Shown here: positions 45,731 to 55,845 of the stretch, piece by piece | How the letters are laid out: every line of letters begins with the position of its first letter | How positions within the stretch are numbered: position 1 is the first letter of the stretch | Assembly: GCA_026874595.1 (NCBI GenBank) | Contig: CM049312.1 | Coordinates: 66,932,929-66,996,928, forward strand | DNA length: 64,000 bases | Direction of reading: 5' to 3' | From: Sipunculus nudus | Taxonomy: Eukaryota; Annelida; Sipuncula; Golfingiida; Sipunculidae | Translations under genes and position numbers: made by a program | Notes under the pieces: model-generated | Told to the model about the DNA's origin: nothing | The model's database searches: none | What the model saw: only the letters and a program-made list of their open reading frames with translations

Positions 45731-48700
45731 GACGGCTTGAAGAAGATACTACAGTTACTGAATGCAAAGAACGATAAGGCAAACGCGCTCATAGGAAAGT
45801 TGCAAGGCTGGAAAACAGCCGAGCATGTACAGGCACAAACCGCAAGCAGTCCTGGGCAGTCCTCTACCGTTCGGGGCACAGGTGATGACGAATTGATAGC
45901 CAGAACACACGCGGCGCAAACTGCTGCGGCAGAAACGGCTGCAGCAGAAACGGCATGGTTGAAAGAAGTGCTGGTCGCCACTGAACAATACAACACCTCA
46001 ACGGAAAAGACACGTGCATGGATCCAGGCATGCAAGACGTTTCAATTTGAAAATACACGTGATATCGATATGTACAAGAAGGAACTCGATCAGCAGGTGG
46101 GAGTACTCGATATACACAACAGCACCTTGGACAAACTCAGACGCGGTAACTGCGTGGTAGACGGAACGCTGGTCGCCAGCAAGGACACTACTTTTTGGGG
46201 AAATAAGGAGAAGGAGCAGATCCGTTTTAAAAAAACCGAACCAATCACACGCACACAGATAGAGGAGGCCAAGAGGGTCATGCAGACTAAAAGAAAAGAA
46301 CTGGAAGCTAAAGAAAAACGCCAGAGGCGCGAGGAAATCGTCAGAGATCTCACTGCAAGTGGCACTCTCACAGACGTGACAAGCAACCTGGCACAATACA
46401 TGGACACGATCTATCCGCTCACTAAAGAAGAGGTTACGGATCTCTGCTTGCACTGTTCACATTGGACAGACCGTTTGACAGAAGACGTAGAGCGGTTGGC
46501 ACACGCGTACACAAGCGGACTAGACGACGGTGCCTCACAGGATGCTCCACGTTGTATCGCGGATGAAGTCCCGGCCGTTTTCGGATTGCTTGAACACATG
46601 TGCTCGGACAACTCAGACAAGAAACAGCAATATCAACGGAAACGTAAAGAAGCCGAAACTTTGCTTGAAATCTATCAAAACCTTCGGGCAGAGCAGTGCG
46701 CGCGTGACACAGACAACGCCAGCCGCATTCAATTTCTCACAGAACGGGCTTGGAGAGAAACCACCCCGAAGAGGACCAGCAACGTATTGCTCCATTGCAT
46801 CATTCAGGTTTTCAACGAGTGGACGGATCAGACCGTGCGAGATTGCACGGAAACCGTACGAGGTTCGGCGTCTGCCATACAGGCCAGTTCAGAGGATATC
46901 GAAAGTTTTTCTAAGGACGGCATGCATCATCTCATTACCACGTGGGACCAAACCGGACTGGACCAAGCGAACAACCAACTGCGCGACTCACAAAAACGAC
47001 TGAATGACACGCTAAACGCCCTGACGGCAGCAAAAGCAGCGGCGGGTACCCATTGGAACAAAGGAGAAGGTGGTTTCGCGAAAAAACTGCATGCAGCGGA
47101 CAAAAGCATCAATGCAGCCATACACCAGATTCAGCTGCTGAATGTGCGTGCGGAACACCTAAGACAAAAAAACGACATGGATAACAAACACACCGGGTCC
47201 GAACACGGCGAACCTGCAGACCATGTTACCGAGGCTTATAATAAATTGCTGACCACCGGTTTATCTGAAAAAGCAAATCTGCCCGACAGCATACTACAAC
47301 ACGTGAACAGATGTGGGCCAACAGATGAGGTTACCCGGATGCTGGATTCGCTCTTCCGACACCTGGCGCGTGTCCTGGAATGTCCCACGCGGCTGCAGGA
47401 TCAGGTCAGGTTTGGCACACAGCTTGGCGTTAAACAGCTTGGGACGAGTGACATTCCTTTAGCTAAACGCCTGTACCGTCTTGTCGACATAGTTGCCGCG
47501 AGGACGGGAACCCGAACCACGTACAGGCAGGAACTGGAAGCCGGCCATGTCGTCATCAGCGGAATAGAAAGTGCCGGGAATGCAATTAGCCACATGATCA
47601 CCGATCGACTAAAGCAAAGTGTCGAGAACCTGTATCCACAAACGCCAGCTTGGACATCTGTGACGGCTAACCTCGACCGCCTTCACAACATGATGGAAAC
47701 GCACGACATGGAGCACACCAAGCGCAGTTGTATGGCAGATATGTTCGAAACGAAACTCAAATATGTGGAAACAGCTGCACAGGAAGCTACCACAAACGTG
47801 GACAACAGTTTTCAAAGCGTTAGTTATGCATTGTACAGTTTACGACATATACAAAATGAACTGAACATGTTGAAACAAGAAATAGCCAAGGAGCCAGATA
47901 GCGTAAACAAGCAGGAACGGGTGGGCAAGGCGGAAAAGATGTTGAAACAACGCTACATTTCACACCTGCGTAAGCAGCTAGAGGGTGTGATAAAGGATAT
48001 ACTGAAAGATGCCATACAGGAAATGCAGGACATCCTGGTGAATTACCACTTGACAGACGAGCACGTACACTACCAATGCATAGCGCACCGTACATGTAAT
48101 GTACGCGAACTACTGAACCGATGCTACCAACTGCTCCAGGAGAATGCTCACTGGGGCGGCACGGATGGGATGTTTACAACAGGTGGTACAGGTAACAACG
48201 TCATGACACTTCTGAAGCAGCTGAAGCCTGACGATGTAAAATGGTTCGACGGTCTGGTGGGACTTCTGAACAAATCAGTTGATGCCACATTAGGCAGTAC
48301 CAAAAACCTCGCGCAGTCCATTCGCAGGTGGGCGTTCGAACAGGGTGAAAAGATACTACGTTCTGAAATACCAGCTGACAGCAGGTTGGACCCGACTGAA
48401 GATGTGCCCGACTTGCGCGAATGGCTAGATAAAGCTGCTCGCATGGGTGAGCGCGTACAGTCTTCGCTCTCCACCGTTTCCTGGATCCTGCAGTCGCAGG
48501 AATACCAGTACGTGTACGATCTTGTGGCAGGAACCCTCACAGCATTTCAAACGTTAGCGTTGCAAATCACTGGATCCAGCTATCAAACGGCCCTTAAGTA
48601 CGCGGATAATTTTAAACAGAGTGTGCATGCTATTGTAGACCGAATCCGGAACGACATATCAAGCGGGCACCAGTTGATCGTTGCAGAATCGGCTTTATTC

Positions 48701-51700
48701 CAAGGGCAGCCCTGTGACGATGTGACAGTGGCGGGAAAAGGTATTTCCGTTAACCTGCATAACATCATACGACATACAGGTGAACTACAGGACATCTTAC
48801 AGGACGCTATGACCATAATATACAGTTTCCGATACGCTCATACGTGGCTCATTCAAACTGTGTATCCTTCGTGGAATAGGACACAGTCTGCCATTCAGGA
48901 TTCCCTGCAACGTCTGCAAAATGAAGTAAGCACCTATATACCCCAATATATACTCGACGCATGGATCAAGCAGCTGGACGATAAAAGCAGCCAGTTGTTC
49001 TTGGATTGGTTGCAGGCAAAGATACATACAGAAACGCAAGTGTCAACTCACCTGCATACCTGTTATGGCACGAGGAATTTCATGCACGAATCAGCAAACA
49101 CACAACAACAAATTATACAACTGACAAAACGAGCTGTTGACAAAGAACATGATCGGCGGACCACGCTGATAGAAAACAACGTGTCAGCATGCAAAGAATT
49201 CCTGCAACGTAAAGTAAATGAGCAAAACAGGAATCCGGATACTGACGGTTTGCGTAATGGCATAAAGACGCTTATCGATAAATGTATCCGAACAGTTGAA
49301 AGACACTGTGAACATGGCAAGTTGATCATACAATGCATTTTAACATCCTGTAAGTGGTACGAACACATATGCAACAGGTATATGGACGACACTCGTGCGC
49401 TAATGGGGAAGAAGTACACAGAGGAAATGTCGCATTCTCAAACAGGCAACATGCGCAGCGTACCAGACATCATGTCTTGTGTCGTAGAACAGTTAGTTGC
49501 GGATATAGAGGAAGATGTCACGCAGCGAATGTTGATACTCGCCGACAAACTACATCTCGACCTCATCTCCTTACATACTGAACAGATGACGTATCACGCG
49601 AACGCGTTATCGGTGCATCACACTCTCGGATGTTTAGCAAGCCTTATGGTCTTCAGTCTGTTTGACATGCAGCAGCAACGGCTGCACGACTATACACACG
49701 TAGAGGGGCGTCTCACCGAATGTAGACGTTCTGTTCAACAAGCTGTGCAGATGTCAGTGGCAATTATGGAATATACGGAACAAAACCTGCGCAACCTTTT
49801 ACAACATGATTCCATCCCCTTCGGAACTGTAGGTTCGTATAAGGCGGATGTGCAAAACAAAAGGGAAGAACTATCCCGTATGATGATGGAAGCGGAAGAT
49901 GCTTTCAGCAGGTTGCAACACACATGGCCATCAACCACAGAAATTCGTATCAACATAACCGAAAACGTCAGTCTGCAAGTGTTAAACGAGGTATATAACA
50001 CGTGTAAAACGAGGATCGATGCATACCAAGCGTTTTTGGAATTGATACAAAGGGCGACGCATCTTGACACACCAGACGAAAGACGAGAGTGTGAAGAATC
50101 GTGGTGGTGTGACGGTATGGTCGTCAGAGAACGTTTGATGACCGCGTTTGTTCGGCACGTGTCACATGACGACACAGACGACAAAGAAAACCTGAAACGC
50201 GTGCGCGTCTGGCTGGATAACATCCCTAAGGTGTACAAATGTACGCTTTCCCAAAAGGATGTCAGGCAGTTGCACCAAGAAAAAACACATAACATTTATA
50301 AAAAGAGCCAGAAAGAGAACAATTGGGGCTCTTGTGTAGAATACGATAGCCGGGCGGAATGCGACCTCCTGTTCAAACAAGTTATCTCATACCAGTCTGG
50401 AACAGGTAAAATGCTCCATCCCTTCCCTGACGCATTAAGGCAACTCTGTTCCGCCTGGTTGGCAAGAGTAAACTGTCAAATGGATCAACAAGCCCGAATG
50501 CTCACAGTGTTAAAGAAAAACAATATCACGGTAGGTTACGAAACGTGGAATTCAACGCGTGTGATAATGGACGTTTGTGTGTCAGGTTACACGTACCCAT
50601 CTGACCCGGGCGGTTGGTTACCAGAAGAGTGTTTAAACCACATGGTGCACGTTGTGCTGCGAACTCAACCCTCCCCGTTACAGGAACGTGTGTTAGTGCA
50701 GGCACATTTGAGCTTGCATGTGTGCATGCAGGAGGTCACGCACGGCAACGTTGACAACCCACGTTCACATTACAGCTTTGCTCACATTGACGACGTGTAC
50801 GCAACCAAACCGCCCGGTGTTCCTTTGGTTGCTGTTGTGGCAAATTCCACAAGTTTAGGTTTCACGCGACTAATGCGGAAACCCGAGCCAAATACGTGTT
50901 CTAGCCTTTACGAAATTATCGGACCCGTCTCTGCGTGGATGCATATCCGAGAACAGTCTGATGGCCACAACGAATTAGACGCCGCAGCAGACCACATGTC
51001 CGTAGTGCGTCCATTATTGTCAGAAGACACTGTTATGTTTCTGAATGACCCAAGTACTTTCCAAACGCAATGTACTATATTTCAACAGTTTTTCAAGGCA
51101 CGCGGAGAACACGATATCGCTTTGAGTACTAGAGAGGGTGCGCGTTACGAAGGGAACTGGTTGTTCACATGTACAAACGAAAACGACTGTTACACAGTGC
51201 CGCAATGTGACATGGACACAATATTTTGTTGCACGACAGGGTTAGCGCAAGCCGCCGGACGACAGGACAATTCGTCAGAACACATCACAGTGGAAGCCGC
51301 CTTGCCGTTCAGTCGTGAACCCCTGGATCGTATTACGACAAAACAAACTGTTTCCGTCACGGACCTAATTCCGAACGATGGCACCAGTAACACATCTGGT
51401 TTATACAAGGTCGCGCGGCACGTGTTCAGGGTACTCGAATGCGTATATCCGTTTATCACGCGACAAACATTGGAAGCATTGAAGGCTGAGCATGGACGTC
51501 AGACAGGTGTTGAGACGCGGTCAGATGGCGTCAAGGGATGGTGGATCAGCTCACAAAAAGCCCAGGAGACATGGCACTGCCTGTGGGTGTACGGGATCAG
51601 GTTCTGTCTGGCCATGAAAAAAGTGAATTCCGCCAGGGCAATAAACGGTGAGCAAGACGTCGGGCCCTGGGGCGAATTGCCGACCTTTTTGAACGTGTGT

Positions 51701-54331
51701 GGGAGACCCGTCTACAATTTGAAAGACAAAGATCTCTTTCAATGGGTCAGGATGACGGACAGCATCATTTCGGACACGGGACGGACCTCACACCTTTTCT
51801 GGTTGGCAACATGTACGGCAGCTGTCTTCGCGTTTTGCGGCTCCAATGTGCACTGGGGCCTGAAAGCCTTGCTCGGTAAAACAGGCCTCCACCACTACGT
51901 TCTGAGCAAGGATATACCGACGCGATGGTCAACAAACAATCAGCCACGATGGGACGACCGTTTGTGCTTGCGTGTTGCCGAAACGCTAAGAGGCTTTATG
52001 GCTTATGCAGTGACAGCCGGACGTATGATCGACTCCGAAGTCTTGGAAACACTGTGGGCACAACACGGCCACGGTGTCGGGTCAGTTTGGGACCACATCT
52101 TGGAAGAATACACGCACTTGCCAACGAGATGTGGAAATGAAAACAATGGTTTTCAATTCGAAGAAAGAGAGGTAGCAATGCATGAAGCAGCAGATATGCA
52201 GCGGAGTGTACTTCAACACGTGTACGGGTTGGACAAGCCGGAAGAATACGTACAGGATGGCTCCAACGTGCGAGCGTATGATGTATCGTGGCCATGCTCG
52301 GGTATGAAAAGCAAGGCACAAGGTTGGTGCCGATTTGACGTCATCCTCTTTTCGCTCGTCACGGGTATACCATTGGCCACGTGTTACGACACCGTGGCCG
52401 GCAGCAAAATACCTTTTCATCGCGAATGGACCAATTCCACGTACAACCCAAACGTGGATAGAATCATCGATCCGGCTTCTGCTTACCCTGCCCCTCTCAC
52501 GGCGGACACCTGCCCAACAGATATACTCCGGTACTTCTTCTCTTTCGACCAAAGCGCCCTGCCCTTGTTTGCTGCACTTCCGAGGTCGTCCGCGTCTAGC
52601 AGCACTCACGTCCCAGTCAACAAGTACCTGGATGGTTTGAGGGGTTCGACGTTCATTCCTATAATAAGCGTGCAGATACTTACAGACGCTCTCAACACGG
52701 ACGGTGGTGAGCGGTTCCTGCCGACGGGGTACGCTGTGGCAAACGAACACAACGTGAAAGTAAACCAACTGTCGTTTACGTATGGCGAAAGGATATGCGG
52801 TCCAGTTGAAGTTGAACGGGGTTGGTTTCGAAGGGTTTACAGAGTCCGCACAACAAAGGCGAGCGATGACGCGGGACTCATCCCTTGGTGTGATCGCGGT
52901 CACCTGGAGTGTGTTTCGTCGGACCAGCACCCAGAATTCCCGTTGCAGATGTACACAAACGAAGAAGTTGCAAGGCCCAACGACAATGAAACACAGTTTC
53001 GTGTCGACGAACTCTCAGAAACAGAACTACAAAATCTAAATGTACAGCAACACCATATGACACAGGGACACACAGGGTCAGAAGATGACGGCGTGTCTCT
53101 GTTTCATGAGATACAACAGACGGAGGAGTTGCTGAATAGCAACTCGTGTAATATATCTTCTGATATATCTCCGTTACCTGTCTCACAAACCGCAAGTGAT
53201 ATATCATGCGCAAATATACAATCAAAGTCAGACGATGACGTACAAGAACACCTGCCTCACAGGAAACAACATCGTAGTTACGAATTGTGTGATGACGTAA
53301 CAATACATGGTAAAATGGGCTCCGGTCCATATGCACAACAAAGGGCAGGCATATCTAGGGAAATAACAGAGTCATTTGCTAACATGAGTATAGGAGACAT
53401 TCGCACTCTATCAGGTACTGCGGAAACACAGAATGTATCATCGGATACATATGAGACGGGTGACAGGCAACGATTGAAGAGCCATTCACAGCCAAACCGT
53501 CCGTTAATTCATAAATCTAAACACCAAAATACCAGACGGCGTGAAAAAGGGTTGCGTCTAAAAGATACACAATCCCACGACATCACCATTCCTAACAGAA
53601 CAAATATACCCGCCAAACCAACCATACATGTATCCATGTTGACCGATCCCGTCCAAACTGCGCTACAACACATATCTCCATACACAAAGGTCTCTACAGA
53701 ATCAAAAGTTATTGCGCCACAATATGGAGCCCCTAAAACAAAAGTACCTACAGAAACAGGTGTTACTGTGCCACTGTACAGAGCTCCTTACGCAAACGTT
53801 TCTACAAAAACAGATGTTACACAATCACAGGAATCCGATACGTTATTGGGGATAAGCATCCACTCGTCTGATGCCCGGGACACCTCATACGTGAAGGATG
53901 CAACAGGTGCACGTGAAGACCATCGCAAAAATGTTAAAAGTGAGGATACACGGAGACAAGGCGTTCAATTCGTCTACGAAGACCAGCCAAGCCGTTCCTA
54001 CCAGCGGGAGGGTCAACCGTCCACTTTATTCGGTTCACGTGAAATGACGGCCACACCCCGCTCTCCCAGATCAAGTCGCGAGTTCATTCCGGTTGACATT
54101 CCGGTTGATCGACACGTGGAACACAGGAACATGCACGTACCAACCCCTGGTGTGCACAAGCATCAGACACAGACCAAAGGCCCTATTCATGATTCGGAAC
54201 TGTTTACGGTTTTATGTAACACCCTAAACACGATCCGCCAAACACAACCGCTTGCGATATTACCCCCCCGAAAAGGCCGTAATCTGAACGACGAGTACGA
54301 CCTTATCCGGCTTTACATGAGCGACGAATGA
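45731..54331 (+). CDS. UL36-like: Large tegument protein, C-terminal part after an in-frame TAG (UL36-like)
   Basis: This frame is the same as that of the upstream 2,461-codon part and begins directly after its TAG. No ATG occurs for over 100 codons, so independent initiation at the first residues is unlikely. The first 1,600 residues are highly alpha-helical and polar, as in the spectrin-like body of herpesvirus large tegument proteins. Residues about 1,600-2,430 look globular, with Trp- and Cys-containing blocks. The last 430 residues are disordered and Ser/Thr/Pro-rich, ending in a short helical tail where the family normally binds capsid vertex proteins. With the upstream part the total is about 5,330 residues, much larger than the roughly 3,100 of HSV-1. 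Confidence 0.75.
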   Translation, partial: DGLKKILQLLNAKNDKANALIGKLQGWKTAEHVQAQTASSPGQSSTVRGTGDDELIARTHAAQTAAAETAAAETAWLKEVLVATEQYNTSTEKTRAWIQACKTFQFENTRDIDMYKKELDQQVGVLDIHNSTLDKLRRGNCVVDGTLVASKDTTFWGNKEKEQIRFKKTEPITRTQIEEAKRVMQTKRKELEAKEKRQRREEIVRDLTASGTLTDVTSNLAQYMDTIYPLTKEEVTDLCLHCSHWTDRLTEDVERLAHAYTSGLDDGASQDAPRCIADEVPAVFGLLEHMCSDNSDKKQQYQRKRKEAETLLEIYQNLRAEQCARDTDNASRIQFLTERAWRETTPKRTSNVLLHCIIQVFNEWTDQTVRDCTETVRGSASAIQASSEDIESFSKDGMHHLITTWDQTGLDQANNQLRDSQKRLNDTLNALTAAKAAAGTHWNKGEGGFAKKLHAADKSINAAIHQIQLLNVRAEHLRQKNDMDNKHTGSEHGEPADHVTEAYNKLLTTGLSEKANLPDSILQHVNRCGPTDEVTRMLDSLFRHLARVLECPTRLQDQVRFGTQLGVKQLGTSDIPLAKRLYRLVDIVAARTGTRTTYRQELEAGHVVISGIESAGNAISHMITDRLKQSVENLYPQTPAWTSVTANLDRLHNMMETHDMEHTKRSCMADMFETKLKYVETAAQEATTNVDNSFQSVSYALYSLRHIQNELNMLKQEIAKEPDSVNKQERVGKAEKMLKQRYISHLRKQLEGVIKDILKDAIQEMQDILVNYHLTDEHVHYQCIAHRTCNVRELLNRCYQLLQENAHWGGTDGMFTTGGTGNNVMTLLKQLKPDDVKWFDGLVGLLNKSVDATLGSTKNLAQSIRRWAFEQGEKILRSEIPADSRLDPTEDVPDLREWLDKAARMGERVQSSLSTVSWILQSQEYQYVYDLVAGTLTAFQTLALQITGSSYQTALKYADNFKQSVHAIVDRIRNDISSGHQLIVAESALFQGQPCDDVTVAGKGISVNLHNIIRHTGELQDILQDAMTIIYSFRYAHTWLIQTVYPSWNRTQSAIQDSLQRLQNEVSTYIPQYILDAWIKQLDDKSSQLFLDWLQAKIHTETQVSTHLHTCYGTRNFMHESANTQQQIIQLTKRAVDKEHDRRTTLIENNVSACKEFLQRKVNEQNRNPDTDGLRNGIKTLIDKCIRTVERHCEHGKLIIQCILTSCKWYEHICNRYMDDTRALMGKKYTEEMSHSQTGNMRSVPDIMSCVVEQLVADIEEDVTQRMLILADKLHLDLISLHTEQMTYHANALSVHHTLGCLASLMVFSLFDMQQQRLHDYTHVEGRLTECRRSVQQAVQMSVAIMEYTEQNLRNLLQHDSIPFGTVGSYKADVQNKREELSRMMMEAEDAFSRLQHTWPSTTEIRINITENVSLQVLNEVYNTCKTRIDAYQAFLELIQRATHLDTPDERRECEESWWCDGMVVRERLMTAFVRHVSHDDTDDKENLKRVRVWLDNIPKVYKCTLSQKDVRQLHQEKTHNIYKKSQKENNWGSCVEYDSRAECDLLFKQVISYQSGTGKMLHPFPDALRQLCSAWLARVNCQMDQQARMLTVLKKNNITVGYETWNSTRVIMDVCVSGYTYPSDPGGWLPEECLNHMVHVVLRTQPSPLQERVLVQAHLSLHVCMQEVTHGNVDNPRSHYSFAHIDDVYATKPPGVPLVAVVANSTSLGFTRLMRKPEPNTCSSLYEIIGPVSAWMHIREQSDGHNELDAAADHMSVVRPLLSEDTVMFLNDPSTFQTQCTIFQQFFKARGEHDIALSTREGARYEGNWLFTCTNENDCYTVPQCDMDTIFCCTTGLAQAAGRQDNSSEHITVEAALPFSREPLDRITTKQTVSVTDLIPNDGTSNTSGLYKVARHVFRVLECVYPFITRQTLEALKAEHGRQTGVETRSDGVKGWWISSQKAQETWHCLWVYGIRFCLAMKKVNSARAINGEQDVGPWGELPTFLNVCGRPVYNLKDKDLFQWVRMTDSIISDTGRTSHLFWLATCTAAVFAFCGSNVHWGLKALLGKTGLHHYVLSKDIPTRWSTNNQPRWDDRLCLRVAETLRGFMAYAVTAGRMIDSEVLETLWAQHGHGVGSVWDHILEEYTHLPTRCGNENNGFQFEEREVAMHEAADMQRSVLQHVYGLDKPEEYVQDGSNVRAYDVSWPCSGMKSKAQGWCRFDVILFSLVTGIPLATCYDTVAGSKIPFHREWTNSTYNPNVDRIIDPASAYPAPLTADTCPTDILRYFFSFDQSALPLFAALPRSSASSSTHVPVNKYLDGLRGSTFIPIISVQILTDALNTDGGERFLPTGYAVANEHNVKVNQLSFTYGERICGPVEVERGWFRRVYRVRTTKASDDAGLIPWCDRGHLECVSSDQHPEFPLQMYTNEEVARPNDNETQFRVDELSETELQNLNVQQHHMTQGHTGSEDDGVSLFHEIQQTEELLNSNSCNISSDISPLPVSQTASDISCANIQSKSDDDVQEHLPHRKQHRSYELCDDVTIHGKMGSGPYAQQRAGISREITESFANMSIGDIRTLSGTAETQNVSSDTYETGDRQRLKSHSQPNRPLIHKSKHQNTRRREKGLRLKDTQSHDITIPNRTNIPAKPTIHVSMLTDPVQTALQHISPYTKVSTESKVIAPQYGAPKTKVPTETGVTVPLYRAPYANVSTKTDVTQSQESDTLLGISIHSSDARDTSYVKDATGAREDHRKNVKSEDTRRQGVQFVYEDQPSRSYQREGQPSTLFGSREMTATPRSPRSSREFIPVDIPVDRHVEHRNMHVPTPGVHKHQTQTKGPIHDSELFTVLCNTLNTIRQTQPLAILPPRKGRNLNDEYDLIRLYMSDE

Positions 54332-54463
54332 GGTGATCATTAACATAAAATAAAAACAACAACACCTAATCTGTATGAGATAACAACCAACATCAGAAAT
54401 ATTAAATAGTAATTTATTATCTGATAGTCTGCCGCATGTTTAAGTGGTTCATCCTCTTTTTAC
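54332..54463. terminator. Convergent poly(A) signals
   Basis: AATAAA at 54349-54354 lies just after the tegument stop, and a minus-strand AATAAA at 54418-54413 serves the gene ending at 54464. Confidence 0.6.
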
Positions 54464-55324
54464 CTAACTGTCCGTGTTATGCAAAGCATCTGTTATACTG
54501 AAAGTGGTGGTCGCTGAAGGGGGCATGGCCCACCACGTTTGGACGACTCCACCCGCCTCGTAATTTCCGATGAGGATCTGTATTTGTGGGAAACGTTGAA
54601 ACAGCAACATGTGGCGTGTGGGAAGCAGATGAACATCATCCATGACGACTACATGAAAAAAATGGGTGGCACATAATTTCAGAAGAACGGAATAAGGGAC
54701 GTCTGCGCAGGTCAACCCATTGTAATCACCGTTTGAACACATGAAGTTGTATATGTGCTGCCACATACCATTTGCCAGGCGGACAATGTCATCAGGCGTA
54801 AATGCGGAGTACTGCCAATATACAGAGTCAGCTGAGGGAACGTGGTCTTTACACACGTGGACGGTGTCATAATCAAGCAGAAACGCCATAAATGTTTCAA
54901 ATACCAGCCTTGTTGGCGCGGGCGGGTTAACCATCGATAGTATGAGGCGTTTAATGGTTAAACGTTGGTCGTGGTGCAGGTGGTTATCCGTGGCCCCGTC
55001 AAGCACTTGGTCTAATGGTAATATGGTAACGTTCTTCGGACAGACGGCCTTGAGACGCCGCCATGTATCAGAACACCTTACAATCCACAGGAAACGGAAA
55101 CGTGGTTCCGCCCAGGCCTTCTCCATCACGGCTACGGATTTACCACAGCCGTCTTCCCCGATAACATGGATGCGGTCACCAGGCTGAAACCGGTGTTCCA
55201 GCACAGCCGTTTGGTCCCTTGTCAGTTTATGTGATGTTGTGTGTGACATAACCTTACGCAGAAGTCGCCTGCCCTGAAACTCACCAGGACGCCCATGCGT
55301 CGTGTTCAACGTAGAACTCAGCAT
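54464..55324 (-). CDS. P-loop NTPase resembling the N-terminal domain of a superfamily 1 helicase (286 aa)
   Basis: Residues about 33-40 (LTRDQTAV) resemble the Q motif, residues about 55-62 (GEDGCGKS) are a Walker A motif, and residues about 225-235 (VVVMDDVHLL) a Walker B/motif II. These are in the order found in UvrD/Rep-like superfamily 1 helicases, but the protein ends about 50 residues after motif II with no motifs IV-VI. It could be a regulatory or DNA-sensing ATPase, or the remnant of a larger helicase. It is distinct from the replicative helicase at 27.5-30.8 kb. The ATG at 55324 is the first in frame. Confidence 0.65.
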   Translation of the reverse strand: MLSSTLNTTHGRPGEFQGRRLLRKVMSHTTSHKLTRDQTAVLEHRFQPGDRIHVIGEDGCGKSVAVMEKAWAEPRFRFLWIVRCSDTWRRLKAVCPKNVTILPLDQVLDGATDNHLHHDQRLTIKRLILSMVNPPAPTRLVFETFMAFLLDYDTVHVCKDHVPSADSVYWQYSAFTPDDIVRLANGMWQHIYNFMCSNGDYNGLTCADVPYSVLLKLCATHFFHVVVMDDVHLLPTRHMLLFQRFPQIQILIGNYEAGGVVQTWWAMPPSATTTFSITDALHNTDS

Positions 55325-55569
55325 CCTTCCGGCGTGTTGTGATGTACCACGAAGCCGAATCTACGCTGACGTCACTCATGTCGTGCATTACAAATACGGG
55401 TAGCATTCTCAGGACAGGGTATCACATGTACGATGAAAAACGCGACGACTAGATATGTTGCATGTGGAATAAATTCAAATGATAAAAAAATGCATTGTGT
55501 TGGTATCGTGTTTATTTATTCAAGTAACATGTGTGTTTTTGTGTTTCGGCATTGCGACGTGCCAAATAT
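55325..55569. other. Intergenic region with minus-strand poly(A) signal
   Basis: TTTATTTATT at 55511-55520 gives overlapping minus-strand AATAAA signals for the gene ending at 55570. The rest upstream of 55324 is the presumed promoter of the P-loop gene; no clear TATA box is seen. Confidence 0.5.
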
Positions 55570-55845
55570 TTAGATAACACGCGCCTCAAACGTGGCACCG
55601 GGAGGGATGATCAAAGCTCCGTCTTCTGTCCTGTTGCTGCTTGGGTTCACACCGGTGGCCCTCAGTGCAACGGCAACGGGGGTTACGCTGAATATTTCAT
55701 CGTACAAGGCGGAAGCTGTTCTTATGATCTCGTGTAACATAGCCTGTGCACATGTTATGCGGGAAGACAAATCCCTGTCTTCGTAAATATCCATGTCAGC
55801 TCCTGGGTTCATGACATCTTTGAATGCGTAAAGCTGTGTTTTTTT
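55570..55845 (-). CDS. C-terminal segment of the broken 55.6-57.7 kb gene, after an A7 frame shift
   Basis: About 90 codons of good coding character follow an A7 run (minus strand, 55845-55839) at which the 421-codon frame fails. Here the shift is one base forward, so one A fewer would restore the frame. The frame's upstream extension to 56265 is antiquated shadow sequence and is not supported. The segment looks helical and then beta-rich, with no recognised family. Confidence 0.55.
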   Translation of the reverse strand, partial: KKTQLYAFKDVMNPGADMDIYEDRDLSSRITCAQAMLHEIIRTASALYDEIFSVTPVAVALRATGVNPSSNRTEDGALIIPPGATFEARVI

